In this document: positions 17,267 to 26,193 of the stretch, piece after piece
Position numbering within the stretch: position 1 is the stretch's first letter
How the letters are laid out: each line of letters opens with the position of its first letter
Assembly: GCF_039955095.1 (NCBI RefSeq)
Contig: NZ_CP154878.1
Location: 1,178,001 to 1,242,000, forward strand
Reading direction: 5' to 3'
DNA: 64,000 bases
From: Limosilactobacillus sp. WILCCON 0051
GTDB lineage: Bacteria; Bacillota; Bacilli; Lactobacillales; Lactobacillaceae
Translations under genes and position numbers: made by a program
Notes under the pieces: model-generated
Told to the model about the DNA's origin: nothing
What the model saw: only the letters and a program-made list of their open reading frames with translations
The model's database searches: none

Positions 17267-17392
17267 CAACGCTGATGACGCCTTTTTGCGATTATCAAAC
17301 GACCAGCCTAAAACAGATTACCTTGATTTGCATAGTTGCGGGAATGCAAAGAATCACGCTGCGGCCCTTGATAATGCTTTGCAGAGACGAAT

Positions 17393-17437
17393 AAAGCCGA
17401 TCCATCCCATGAGTAAGGTCACGAGTTGGGTCGGCTA
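17393..17437 (-). terminator. Probable terminator of MerR-AKR-CMD/cupin operon
   Basis: AGCCGA (17395-17400) / TCGGCT (17431-17436) with further partial pairing; on the reverse strand a short TTTATT follows. The T run is weak. Confidence 0.45.
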
Positions 17438-17475
17438 AACATAATTAAGGCTAAGCGTAGATGCCTTGCCAATCA

Positions 17476-18219
17476 TCAGTCAAGTTTTCCGTAAACTTCG
17501 TCATCAACTGGTTCCAGCCATTCATTGGATGTTTCCGTACCTGGAATGCCAAATGCCAGATGACTGAACCAGCTGTTTTGCTTGGCGCCGTGCCAGTGCT
17601 TGACGTTGGCGGGAATCTCAACGACATCGCCAGGCTTCAGACTTTGCGCCGGTTTGCCCTCTTCTTGATACCAGCCTTCGCCATCAACGCAGATCAGGAC
17701 CTGACCACCGCCACTGGCTGCGCGATGAATGTGCCAGTTGTTGCGGCAGCCTGGTTCAAAAGTAACGTTGCTGATTGCCAATGGATCGCCTGGCTTTGAC
17801 AAGACGTTAAGATATGACTGGCCGACAAAGTATTGAGCGTAGGCGTCATTTGGCTGACCAAGCCCGAACATCCCGCCGTGAGCATTGGCAGGATCCTTTA
17901 AGTCCTCGGCATAGACTTCTTTGGCTTGATTGAAGGCGGCCCAGGCATTTGGCCAGCCAGCATAGAAGGCCAGGTGAGTCAGCAGTTCGGCCATTTCTTG
18001 TTTGGTGACGCCATTTTTACGAGCCGTCGCCAGATGATAATGCAGCGAATTGTCAGTAATGCCTTTACCAATCAGTGCGCTGATCGTGGCAATACTGCGC
18101 AGCTTTAGCGACAGTTTGTCTTCACGTGACCAGACCTCGCCAAACAGCACATCATCGTTTAAATGAGCAAATTCTGGGGCAAACTCGCCCAGTGCATCGT
18201 GTCCTGCAGTTTGTTTCAT
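17476..18219 (-). CDS. Carboxymuconolactone decarboxylase - cupin fusion protein
   Basis: A 247-residue fusion. Residues about 1-110 are a CMD domain (REDKLSLKLRSIATISALIG, LLTHLAFYAGWPNAWAAF) without the CxxC of AhpD. Residues about 125-247 are a cupin with the metal motif NNWHIHRA and PANVKHWHGA. Such fusions are common in Firmicutes next to reductases; the reaction is not established. It is translationally linked to the aldo-keto reductase upstream (stop and start share a base in TAATG). The MerR regulator is the first gene of this three-gene operon. Confidence 0.85.
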   Translation of the reverse strand: MKQTAGHDALGEFAPEFAHLNDDVLFGEVWSREDKLSLKLRSIATISALIGKGITDNSLHYHLATARKNGVTKQEMAELLTHLAFYAGWPNAWAAFNQAKEVYAEDLKDPANAHGGMFGLGQPNDAYAQYFVGQSYLNVLSKPGDPLAISNVTFEPGCRNNWHIHRAASGGGQVLICVDGEGWYQEEGKPAQSLKPGDVVEIPANVKHWHGAKQNSWFSHLAFGIPGTETSNEWLEPVDDEVYGKLD

Positions 18220-19088
18220 TAGATTTTACCTCCATAAACCGGGAAAAAGCCATCTTTCCCATAATCTTTGATGTGTTCCAGATGCTTCATCGTTTCCAGA
18301 TCATCAGCCCCAATAACAAAGTCAACATCAGCATTCTGCTTCATATGGTCGGGGTTGGCCGTCTTAGGCAGCGGCAGAAGACCAAGCTGCAGATCATAGC
18401 GGATGCACAGCTGAGCTACTGAAACGCCATATTTGTCAGCCAGCTCATTTAAGACCGGATTTGCTAAAACGGCGCCGTGCGCAACTGGTGAGTAGGCCTC
18501 GACCAAAATATCGTTCTGCTGACAAAAGTCGATCAGTTCAAATGGCGTGTTCGTGACGTGGGCCAGAACCTGATTGACGGCTGGGCGAACCGTTGCGTGA
18601 TCCAGAATGTTCTGCAGATCGTGCTGGTTGAAGTTGGAAACGCCAATCGCGCGCAGCTTGCCGGCATGGTAAGCGTCCTCTAATGCCTGGTAAGCGGCCA
18701 GGTTGCCGGCTTCATGACGGTCAGTGGATTGATTGACTTCTTTCCAAGGCTGCGGGCTGTGAATGATCATCAGGTCAATGTAATCCAGTCCCAGTTTCTG
18801 CAGCGACTCATCAATTGCCTGAGCAGCTGACTCGTAGTCTTTGAGCTCGGCGGCCAGCTTAGTAGTTACAAAGATCTCATCGCGAGCCTTGCCAGACTGC
18901 TGAATGCCGCGGCCAACGCCTTTTTCGTTTTCGTAGGCTTCAGCAGTGTCAATATGGCGATAGCCCAGCTGCAGAGCCGCGGTCACTGCTTTTTCAGCCG
19001 CATCGTCATCTAAAAGCCAGGTGCCTAAAGCAAGTTTGGGAATCTTGACGCCATTGTTTAGCTGGTAGTCTTCATTAAGAATCGTCAT
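18219..19088 (-). CDS. Aldo/keto reductase
   Basis: A 289-residue AKR barrel of the 2,5-diketo-D-gluconate reductase type. The catalytic tetrad is visible: Asp and Tyr in RHIDTAEAYENEKGVG, Lys in FVTTKLAAEL and His in MIIHSPQPW. GVSNFNQHDL is the third family signature. It reduces aldehydes or ketones with NADPH. It overlaps the MerR stop by four bases (ATGA) and the CMD-cupin start by one, so all three are cotranslated. Confidence 0.92.
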   Translation of the reverse strand: MTILNEDYQLNNGVKIPKLALGTWLLDDDAAEKAVTAALQLGYRHIDTAEAYENEKGVGRGIQQSGKARDEIFVTTKLAAELKDYESAAQAIDESLQKLGLDYIDLMIIHSPQPWKEVNQSTDRHEAGNLAAYQALEDAYHAGKLRAIGVSNFNQHDLQNILDHATVRPAVNQVLAHVTNTPFELIDFCQQNDILVEAYSPVAHGAVLANPVLNELADKYGVSVAQLCIRYDLQLGLLPLPKTANPDHMKQNADVDFVIGADDLETMKHLEHIKDYGKDGFFPVYGGKI

Positions 19089-19549
19089 TTAAGATCACTC
19101 CTTGGTGTTTTTGTTTGATAGTTCATTCCTGGAATCTGGTCCAGAGTTAAATTAGAGATGCTGTCGGGATGATAGACGGCTTTTTCGGTACCGGCCTTGA
19201 TTGCTTCTTGGTAGTACCAGTCTTTATAGTCGAGTTCCTTGAGATAGAAGTTGAGCTGCTCAATCTGATCAAGGACGTGCTGACGCTGCTCTTTAATAAT
19301 GGCATAGCGTTGTTCCAGCGTTGCATCGCCGTCCGCGCACAGGTCAACATATTTTTTGATCTGGCGAAGCGGCATTCCGGTACCCTTTAGGCAGTTTAGA
19401 ATGCGCAGCCAGGGGAAATCGGTATCTTCAAAAACACGGATGCCATTGACGCGCTTAACATTGGGCAGCAACCCTTCCTTATCGTAGTAGCGAAGCGTGG
19501 AAGGGGTAACGCCCATCATCTGAGCAACCTGAGAGATGGTGTATGACAT
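19085..19549 (-). CDS. MerR family transcriptional regulator
   Basis: A 154-residue MerR regulator: YTISQVAQMMGVTPSTLRYY and KEGLLPNVKRVNGIRVFEDT form the DNA-binding head, then a coiled coil. The start MSYTISQ follows AAGGAG by eight bases; an ATG six codons upstream is inside that ribosome site. It leads the operon MerR - AKR - CMD/cupin, the second MerR-plus-reductase module in the window (compare 1245-3782). C-terminal segments such as KDWYYQEAIKAGTEKAVYHP resemble KEWYFTTAIDAGTEKIHFTP of the first, so the two are paralogues. Confidence 0.9.
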   Translation of the reverse strand: MSYTISQVAQMMGVTPSTLRYYDKEGLLPNVKRVNGIRVFEDTDFPWLRILNCLKGTGMPLRQIKKYVDLCADGDATLEQRYAIIKEQRQHVLDQIEQLNFYLKELDYKDWYYQEAIKAGTEKAVYHPDSISNLTLDQIPGMNYQTKTPRSDLK

Positions 19550-19671
19550 TTTCCATTCTCCTTTCATTTCATCAGCTGATGTCTTTATGCTAAACCTTAA
19601 AGTTAACTTTAAGTCAATGGTTATAATAATATTTTCTGCAGTTTTTTTTAAGCGTGGCAGGCAGACGACAA

Positions 19672-19708
19672 AATAAAAGCCCCAGCTGGAAATTACCAGG
19701 CTGAGACT
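19672..19708 (-). terminator. Terminator of small membrane-protein operon
   Basis: On the reverse strand AGTCTCAG pairs with CTGGGGCT (G-U pairs allowed), extended by CCTGG/CCAG, followed by TTTTATTTT. Confidence 0.75.
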
Positions 19709-19762
19709 GTTGAATTGATGTTTGGTGTTGCTTGCTGATTGTAAAAAGTGGGAGTATTGCAG

Positions 19763-19987
19763 CTATTCAGCGATAACTTGGCCAGTAATACACAAAACGT
19801 CAGCCAGAATCATCGTAACTAAAATTGCTGGCAAACTTAAGTGAATCAAAGGAACCAAATAAGTCGTGAAATTATAAAGTACCAAAAATAAAAACATTAG
19901 AAGGTTGCAGACACCGAAATGCTTGAGCCAGTTATGCCGCTTAACCAGTTGTTTCAGTTCTTTCAAATCAATCACTCCCTCAATCAA
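19763..19987 (-). CDS. Hypothetical two-helix membrane protein
   Basis: A 74-residue protein with two strong hydrophobic helices (about 24-42 and 47-68) and a charged N-terminus LKELKQLVKRHNWLKH. Its ATG overlaps the stop of the upstream gene by four bases. It has no recognised family. The tight coupling with 19984-20523 suggests the pair works together at the membrane. Confidence 0.6.
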   Translation of the reverse strand: MIEGVIDLKELKQLVKRHNWLKHFGVCNLLMFLFLVLYNFTTYLVPLIHLSLPAILVTMILADVLCITGQVIAE

Positions 19988-20523
19988 TAAATTGTCAGCT
20001 GGACGTCTTTGGGCAGATTATTGTAGAGCCAGGTCGCGTCTTTTTTGGAGACTTGAATCGTATCGTCAACATGATTGCCCAGCTTGGGTTCCGCCTCAAT
20101 GTCGGCATTCTGGCCAACGCTTAGCCAATTGATGGATTTAATGTCATTGCCATCAGTATCGTAATGAAAGATCGATGGACCTCTAAGATCGCCAACCAAA
20201 AGCTGATGCTGTCCAGCAGCAAGGTTGATTCTGGCGTTGAGAATATAAACAACCTTTTTGCTGCTTAGAATGTAAATTTTGTTTTGTTTAGGAAAGGCGG
20301 CCATAGTAAGATGCTGACCGCTAAGTTTGGGATAGGCACCTTTTTCTGAGGATTGGTCAATTTGGATGGCCCGCAATCGATTGGTATGGACGCGCCAGCT
20401 GGCATAACTGGTTTTCAGTTCAGCAGGCGGTTGATTAACGATCCCTCCTAGATTAACGAAGACTAGTTCAATCAAAACAATGCTGATGCTGAATTTTAGC
20501 ATCTGCTTGATTTCACGATTCAT
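19984..20523 (-). CDS. Hypothetical extracytoplasmic protein with one N-terminal membrane helix
   Basis: A 179-residue protein starting MNREIKQMLKF. One transmembrane segment (about residues 8-28) is followed by a polar, beta-rich outer domain; there is no lipobox or cell-wall anchor. The start is chosen at MNREIK, 13 codons after the first ATG, because AGAGG lies before it. The family is unknown. It is cotranscribed with the small membrane protein at 19763-19987 and followed by a terminator. Confidence 0.6.
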   Translation of the reverse strand: MNREIKQMLKFSISIVLIELVFVNLGGIVNQPPAELKTSYASWRVHTNRLRAIQIDQSSEKGAYPKLSGQHLTMAAFPKQNKIYILSSKKVVYILNARINLAAGQHQLLVGDLRGPSIFHYDTDGNDIKSINWLSVGQNADIEAEPKLGNHVDDTIQVSKKDATWLYNNLPKDVQLTIY

Positions 20524-20871
20524 TTTTAAAATACGCCTCTCAATTCCCCAAAATAACCGCAAAGATTAAAGATTATTTAACCAGCAGCCATTGGATAGTT
20601 TAAGTCTCCAAATCATCCAATGTATTTGTTCCATATAAGTTTTATAAAATCTTTAATATATGCCATATTAGTCGGATTGTTTGCGATGTCAACCCAGCCT
20701 CACGAATTCTAACTTAAATCGTATATTCTTCATTTGATTTTAATAATAAAAATTATAAAAAAGGGATGCTGGCCAATCTGGTCGCATCCTGTATTTTTAG
20801 CATTGTTCGTTTTTAAGCTAAATATGATTGGCAGTATTTTAAATTCTGCCGGCTTTTCGGCGCCGCAAGGA
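20524..20871. other. Non-coding region between small operon and permease
   Basis: About 350 bp. It holds the permease terminator (20757-20792) and an inverted repeat CATTGGAT (20589-20596) / ATCCAATG (20615-20622) in the promoter region of the small operon. Nothing else is seen. Confidence 0.6.
20757..20792 (-). terminator. Terminator of amino acid permease gene
   Basis: GGATGC / GCATCC stem with inner partial pairs, followed on the reverse strand by CTTTTTT. Confidence 0.75.
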
Positions 20872-22269
20872 TCAGGATTGAGGGATAACTGAATCGTTGA
20901 TGTTGCTGTGACGATAGCCGTAGCCAAAGTAGAGCACCATGCCGATTGCAAACCAGATGCCGGCTCCAATCCAGGTCTCTTTTGACAGAAATGACATCAT
21001 AAACAGGCAGGCAAACCCGGACAGCAATGGCAGAACCGGATACAGAGGAACCTTGAAGCCGCCTTCGTTAAGAATGTCATCACGCTTGCGCAATGGGATG
21101 ATCCCAAACGAAACCATCGTAAAGGCCAGCAGCGTGCCGATGTTAACCAGGCTGGTAAGACTGTCTAAAGATACAAAGCCACCCATAATGGCAATTACAA
21201 TGGCAACGGCCCATAAAGCAACTTTTGGCGTGTGCGACTTTTTGTCCAGCTGGTGCAGCGAGGTTGGCAAAAGGCCGTCGCGACTAAGCGAGTAGATCAG
21301 CCGAGATGAGGCGTAGATCGCGGTAAACATGCAGGTAGCCATGCCGATCAGCGCTCCGATTGAAAGCAGGGATGCCAGCCAGCCTTGGTGGACGGACTGC
21401 AGAGCAAACGCAACTGGGTTGGCAACGTCCAAATGCTTGTAGTTGACCATACCAGTCAAGACCAACGATACCCCCATGTACAGCACCGTAGCGATCAGCA
21501 GCGTACCAATGATTCCGATCGGCATGTTCTTTTGGGGATGCTTGACTTCAGCCGCGGAACTCGAGATACAGTCAAACCCTAAGAAGGCGAAGAAGACGGT
21601 CGTTGCGCCCTCAAACGCACCGTGCGCCCCATACGGCAGGAAGGGATGGTAGTTGGCCTTTTTGACAAAGAAGATGCCAATCGCAATAAACGCAACGATA
21701 ATTAAAAGCTTAACCGCAATGGCGATGTTGTTGACGCGAACCGATTCATGCATCCCGTATGAAAGCAGCCAAGTGATCAAAAGCACGCTTAGAATCGCCG
21801 TCAGGTTAATATAGGTGCCGCCAGCGGGATTAAACGGACCAGACAGCACCTTGGGAATGTTGACGCCGCAGCTGGCCAGCAGCGAGTTGAAGTAGGCCGC
21901 CCAGCCAGTCGAGACGCAGGCAACCGCCAACAGGTATTCCAAAACCAGTGCCCAGCCCATGATCCAGCCGATGAACTCGCCATAGATGATGTTGCCGTAT
22001 GAATAGGCGCTGCCGGCTACCGGAATGGCTGATGAGAACTCGGCATAACACATCCCGGCCAAGCCGCATACTACCGCGGCGGCCAAAAAGGAAAGCGTCA
22101 CGCCCGGACCGGCATCATTGGCCGCAACCGTCCCCGGCAGGATGAAGATCCCACTGCCGATGACAGCGCCGATGCCCATTGCCATTAAATCTCTGGCATT
22201 CATGGTCTTGGGCATTTGGCCGTCAGTCTTCATGTAGCTGGCTAGGCTTTCTTTACGAAACAGATCCAT
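20872..22269 (-). CDS. APC family amino acid permease (cationic amino acid transporter type)
   Basis: A 465-residue integral membrane protein with 12 or more helices. The helix 1 signature is MGIGAVIGSGIFILPGTVAA. Helices 3 and 6 carry GSAYSYGNIIYGEFIGWIMG and FFAFLGFDCISSSAAEVKHP, characteristic of the CAT/YfnA branch that takes up amino acids with protons. The exact substrate is not readable. The start at MDLFRKESL follows AAAGGTGG; an upstream ATG at 22356 lacks a ribosome site and would add a non-family extension. It is monocistronic. Confidence 0.9.
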   Translation of the reverse strand: MDLFRKESLASYMKTDGQMPKTMNARDLMAMGIGAVIGSGIFILPGTVAANDAGPGVTLSFLAAAVVCGLAGMCYAEFSSAIPVAGSAYSYGNIIYGEFIGWIMGWALVLEYLLAVACVSTGWAAYFNSLLASCGVNIPKVLSGPFNPAGGTYINLTAILSVLLITWLLSYGMHESVRVNNIAIAVKLLIIVAFIAIGIFFVKKANYHPFLPYGAHGAFEGATTVFFAFLGFDCISSSAAEVKHPQKNMPIGIIGTLLIATVLYMGVSLVLTGMVNYKHLDVANPVAFALQSVHQGWLASLLSIGALIGMATCMFTAIYASSRLIYSLSRDGLLPTSLHQLDKKSHTPKVALWAVAIVIAIMGGFVSLDSLTSLVNIGTLLAFTMVSFGIIPLRKRDDILNEGGFKVPLYPVLPLLSGFACLFMMSFLSKETWIGAGIWFAIGMVLYFGYGYRHSNINDSVIPQS

Positions 22270-22608
22270 ATTATCAACCACCTTTAGTTTGGTAAACGAT
22301 AAAAGCCGATTATTATTCGATCTCTTTTTCAAATTCATTAATAATCTTGCTATCAATACTAGTGCCCGTTAAATTAAAAATCAATTAGAAAATGTTCATA
22401 AAATTTAATGTCAATAATTAAACAAAATGAACTTGGCATCGTTTGCAACTAAATTTTTTAAAGAAATAGGAAATTAAGCTTAGGGATGCTGAATCAAGGA
22501 TGAGTAAAAACTTCACGTGATTTCGCGGCTTGAAAGATTAGTTGTTGAAAACCAGTTATTAAGGATAAAATTAAGATGGATTATTTTTGTTAAATGAGGT
22601 AATGAAAC
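22270..22608. other. Divergent promoter region of permease and two-component system
   Basis: About 340 bp of AT-rich sequence. It contains an inverted repeat GTTCAT (22394-22399) / ATGAAC (22427-22432) and, for the forward operon, TTGTTG followed about 17 bp later by a TAAAAT-like -10. No coding potential is seen. Confidence 0.5.
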
Positions 22609-23313
22609 ATGACAACCGTCTTACTGGTTGAAGATGAACCCGGCTTGGCCGATTCATTAAAAACCGAATTGGAATTCTCCGGAATGCAGGTAATTTTAGC
22701 CCGCGATGGCAAACAGGCGCTGGATTGTTTTGCTCAGTATCAAACGCAGATCGACCTGATCATTTTGGACTGGATGCTGCCTAAAATCGATGGCTTTTCA
22801 GTACTGCGTCACATTCGCCGCGAAAGCCAAGTACCGATCATCATGCTGACGGCGCGGTCTTACATTGGCGATAAGGTAGCAGGGCTGACTGGCGGGGCCG
22901 ATGACTATATTACCAAGCCATTTGAAATCGAAGAACTGCTGGCACGAATTGAGGTTGCCTTAAGACACGGCCAGTCCGCCAAGCCAAGCGCGGCCAGCTC
23001 GACCTATCAGATTGGCGACCTGATGATTGATGACGATACAAAACGGGTGCAGCGAGGAACGCGCCTATTGTCATTGACGCCGCGTGAGTACGCACTGCTG
23101 CTGGCATTGGCCAAGAATCGCGATCAGGCCTGTTCAAGAGATGATTTGTTGAATCAGGTCTGGGGCGTTGATTTTATCGGCCAGCCCAATATCGTCGACG
23201 TCTACATTCGCCAGCTGCGACATAAGATTGATGGCAATCCCAAACTGCCCCGGCTCATTCATACCATTCGCGGAACCGGCTATATGCTTTCGGCCAGCCT
23301 GGATGCAGGATAG
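22609..23313 (+). CDS. Two-component response regulator, OmpR/PhoB family
   Basis: A 234-residue response regulator. The receiver domain (about 1-120) has the acidic pair in LLVEDEPG, phospho-acceptor Asp in LIILDWMLPKIDG, and Lys in YITKPFEIEELLARI. The C-terminal winged helix (about 135-230) has LTPREYALLLALAKN and VDVYIRQLRHKID, which contact DNA. The kinase follows 11 bp later. The genes downstream (DedA, PAP2, two glycosyltransferase genes) echo the ykoGH-ykoST arrangement known in Bacillus, so cell-envelope modification is the likely target (inference). Confidence 0.93.
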   Translation: MTTVLLVEDEPGLADSLKTELEFSGMQVILARDGKQALDCFAQYQTQIDLIILDWMLPKIDGFSVLRHIRRESQVPIIMLTARSYIGDKVAGLTGGADDYITKPFEIEELLARIEVALRHGQSAKPSAASSTYQIGDLMIDDDTKRVQRGTRLLSLTPREYALLLALAKNRDQACSRDDLLNQVWGVDFIGQPNIVDVYIRQLRHKIDGNPKLPRLIHTIRGTGYMLSASLDAG

Positions 23314-23324
23314 GGGGATAAAGG

Positions 23325-24692
23325 ATGAAAAAGATTCCGACCAGTGCCGATATTTTGCAGCGTGCCGTCTGGAAATTGATCGTTTTTATTACGCTGGGCT
23401 TTGAAATCGTGATTATCGGCGCAAGCGGTCATCAGCTTTATGAGCGCGTGGTGATCAACAGTCAGCGAATTGCCAGAAAACTGGTCAAGACCGAGATTGA
23501 TTCCGAGTTTGACTGGCAGCATTGGCGAATGAACAGCAATCTGGATACTGAAAATGTCTATTTCTTAGAGGTTGATAATCTTCGTCATGCCAAGCCGCAG
23601 CGTTTTTATACCGAAAATGCCAAAAAGCTGGCAAACAAGCCGCCACGTCACCTTTTTAAATCATTTTGGTATAGTGAGCGGTTTGGAATTTTATACCGAA
23701 CCGTCACGACCAAAAATGGCATTCGCTACGTTTTATGGCACCGCATGTACGAGCAGACCACGATTCTTATCCGCATCATCTGGGTAACGCTGGCTGCAAT
23801 GATTCTAATCATGGCGTTGAGTCCGCTGTACGTCAAGCGCCTGGCAAAACGACTGACGCATCCCTTGACCGAGCTTACGCAAGGCGTTCAGGCCGCCAGA
23901 GAGCGTGGGGATGATGATGGCTGGCAGCTGGCGGTTCCTAAGCAGCCGGCTGAGATCGTGAGCTTGACACAAAACTTCAACCAGCTGCTTAAAAAGCTTT
24001 ATAATCATCAAGCCGAGCAGCAGCTGTTTATTATGAATGCAGCACATGAACTAAGAACGCCAATCGCGGCCATTCGCAGCCACGTGCAGCTGTTGGAGCG
24101 GCATGGTCAAGAACACCCCGAGATCATCCCCAAATCGATTCGCTATATCGACAGTGAATCGCGTCAGATGCAGGATTTGGTGGATTCGTTGTTGAAACTG
24201 ACCCGGGCGGACGTTTCCAGTTTGACACTGTCAAAAATCAGCGTCAGCCAGACCGTTGCCAAACTGGTTGAACAGATGCAGCCTAAAATCGCACAGCCGC
24301 TAAAATCGCGGATAGAGCCAGACTGCTGGGCAATTGCCAATCAGGATGCCGTTGCCCAGATCATCCATAATCTGATTGCCAATGCCGCTAAATACTCACC
24401 AGCTGACCAGCCGATTCAGGTTACGGTTGAACAGCAGTCAAATCAGATCGTCTGTCGCGTCATTGATGAAGGACCCGGGATTTTGCCTCAGGACTTGCCG
24501 CATGTTTTTGAGCGATTCTATCGCAGTGCCGAGGTGCGCAGCCAGATTCCCGGGACTGGTTTGGGGCTGGCAATTGCAGCTCAGCTTTCGCAATTGATTC
24601 AAGGAAAACTCACGGTACACAATCATCAGCCCCATGGCGCCGTCTTTGAGCTGCGGCTTTTGCAGACGCCAAAAAAAGCTTCAGCAGACTAG
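23325..24692 (+). CDS. Sensor histidine kinase
   Basis: A 455-residue membrane kinase. Helix 1 is about residues 15-35, an outer sensor loop of about 110 residues follows, helix 2 is about 147-167, then a HAMP linker. The H-box NAAHELRTPIAAIRSHVQLL carries the phosphorylated histidine, NLIANAAKYSP is the N-box, DEGPGI and FERFYRSAE the G1/F boxes, and GTGLGLAIA the G2 box. All catalytic motifs are intact. It partners the response regulator directly upstream. The signal is unknown. Confidence 0.93.
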   Translation: MKKIPTSADILQRAVWKLIVFITLGFEIVIIGASGHQLYERVVINSQRIARKLVKTEIDSEFDWQHWRMNSNLDTENVYFLEVDNLRHAKPQRFYTENAKKLANKPPRHLFKSFWYSERFGILYRTVTTKNGIRYVLWHRMYEQTTILIRIIWVTLAAMILIMALSPLYVKRLAKRLTHPLTELTQGVQAARERGDDDGWQLAVPKQPAEIVSLTQNFNQLLKKLYNHQAEQQLFIMNAAHELRTPIAAIRSHVQLLERHGQEHPEIIPKSIRYIDSESRQMQDLVDSLLKLTRADVSSLTLSKISVSQTVAKLVEQMQPKIAQPLKSRIEPDCWAIANQDAVAQIIHNLIANAAKYSPADQPIQVTVEQQSNQIVCRVIDEGPGILPQDLPHVFERFYRSAEVRSQIPGTGLGLAIAAQLSQLIQGKLTVHNHQPHGAVFELRLLQTPKKASAD

Positions 24693-24740
24693 ATGTTAAG
24701 CGACTGTTGAAAACGCGGCAGTTCATCAAAACAATTAAAC

Positions 24741-24779
24741 TTAGACCAGCCTATTAGACCAGCCTATTAGACCAGCCTA
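24741..24779 (+). repeat. Three perfect 13-bp direct repeats before dedA
   Basis: TTAGACCAGCCTA occurs three times head to tail with no gap, between the histidine kinase stop and the dedA leader. It could be a regulator binding array or a slippage-prone tract. Confidence 0.9.
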
Positions 24780-24929
24780 ATGGATCGTAAGCTTCGAGGA
24801 CAAACCCAGCTGCGATCTTTTTTATTGGATGCAATTCTGAAGATTCTTCAGAAAAGCCTCATTTTAACTCTGTATCAAGCCCAGCCAGCTTCTCGTATGA
24901 TAATAAAAAAACGAGAGGAAGTTGATCTA

Positions 24930-25562
24930 ATGCTTAGTCTTGATCACTTAAGTCAGATTATTACGCAGCTGTTGGCTAATAACGGCTGGATGGTATATGG
25001 TGGTCTGTTTTTAATTATCTTAGCGGAAACCGGTTTGGTGGTGACGCCATTTCTGCCCGGCGACTCGCTGCTGTTTTTATGCGGATCGATCGCCGCGATG
25101 AGTTCGCATCCACTAAACATCTGGTACCTGCTGATCCTGGTCGTAATTGCCGCAATCTTGGGCGATACGATTAATTTCTCGATTGGGACGCGATTTGGCG
25201 AGTATTTAACGCGGCGGCATCCAGGACTCATCAAGCCGAAACATCGTGAAAAAACCGAGGAATTCTTTGCTCGGCATGGTAACCTGGCAATCTTTTGGGG
25301 ACGGTTCATCCCAATTATTCGGACGATTATTCCGTTTACGGCGGGGATGGGCTCAATGCCATATCGTATGTTCATCTTTTATAACGTGCTGGGCGGACTT
25401 GCCTGGACGACGATTGCCCTTGGCGCTGGCTGGTTCTTCGGCGGCCTGGCCATTGTCAGAAGCCACTTTGATCTGATTATCGTGGCGATTATCTTGATTT
25501 CGCTATTGCCGATTGTCTTTACGCTCATCAAGGATCGACGGGAGGCAGCCAACAATGATTAA
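24930..25562 (+). CDS. DedA family membrane protein
   Basis: A 210-residue member of the DedA / SNARE-associated (VTT) family. ETGLVVTPFLPGDSLLFLCG and FWGRFIPIIRTIIPFTAGMG are the two re-entrant-loop signatures. Family members flip undecaprenyl phosphate or phosphatidylethanolamine across the membrane. I set the start at MLSLDHL behind GAGGAAG; the frame is open 50 codons upstream but that part is not membrane-like and covers the repeat region. The stop overlaps the PAP2 start by 8 bases, so both belong to one operon dealing with lipid carriers. Confidence 0.9.
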   Translation: MLSLDHLSQIITQLLANNGWMVYGGLFLIILAETGLVVTPFLPGDSLLFLCGSIAAMSSHPLNIWYLLILVVIAAILGDTINFSIGTRFGEYLTRRHPGLIKPKHREKTEEFFARHGNLAIFWGRFIPIIRTIIPFTAGMGSMPYRMFIFYNVLGGLAWTTIALGAGWFFGGLAIVRSHFDLIIVAIILISLLPIVFTLIKDRREAANND

Positions 25563-26193
25563 AAAGCAGAATATGGGGTGGGCCTGGCTCAGTCTAGCAC
25601 TGTTCGGCTTTCTGGGCATCTGTATTAAGCTGCAGGCTGCGTGGATCAGCTGGTTTGATACTACTGGCGCAAACGTGATGCCAAGAGTAACCTGGGCCAA
25701 TACTACGATCTTTGAAGCCATTGCTAATCTTGGCAGCCCGGCAGTCAGCCTATTGGTAGCGGTCCTGGCTGCTGCCTTGACCTGGCGGGAGTTTAGAACG
25801 CAGGCCATTTTGTTTGGTCTGGCTCAATTTGGCGGCGCTGGTCTGCTGTTGGGCTTTAAAATGCTTTTTCAACGAGCTCGGCCAACGCAACCGCTGCTGC
25901 CGGAACATGGCTTCAGTTTTCCCAGTGGTCATGTTTTTATGGCAGTAATCGCGGTTTTGATCATCTGGCGTTGGAGCGACTGCTACGTTAAAGACGCGGA
26001 ACAAAAGCTGACCATCCGGCTGCTGGGCATCATCTGGATTGGCCTGGTAGCGGCATCGCGAGTCTACCTGCGTGCGCACTATCCAAGCGACATCTTGGGC
26101 AGTCTGCTGCTGGCTGGATTTTGGTGGCCAACGGGACAGTTTTTGATCAATAAGTGGGCATTAAAACGACAAAAAGAGGCGAATGAAGCATGA
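25555..26193 (+). CDS. PAP2 family phosphatase
   Basis: A 212-residue membrane phosphatase with the three PAP2 motifs: KMLFQRARP (KX6RP), PSGH in FSFPSGHVFMA, and SRVYLRAHYPSDILG. Such enzymes dephosphorylate undecaprenyl pyrophosphate or phosphatidate on the outer face. The start MIKKQNMGW overlaps the dedA stop. With DedA upstream and a GT2/GT39-like pair downstream, it probably recycles the lipid carrier used by the glycosyltransferases. Confidence 0.9.
   Translation: MIKKQNMGWAWLSLALFGFLGICIKLQAAWISWFDTTGANVMPRVTWANTTIFEAIANLGSPAVSLLVAVLAAALTWREFRTQAILFGLAQFGGAGLLLGFKMLFQRARPTQPLLPEHGFSFPSGHVFMAVIAVLIIWRWSDCYVKDAEQKLTIRLLGIIWIGLVAASRVYLRAHYPSDILGSLLLAGFWWPTGQFLINKWALKRQKEANEA

Noticed and set aside
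17223..17438. 71-codon forward frame after repeat copy A
   Set aside because: No ribosome site, starts inside the repeat and has no protein-like composition.
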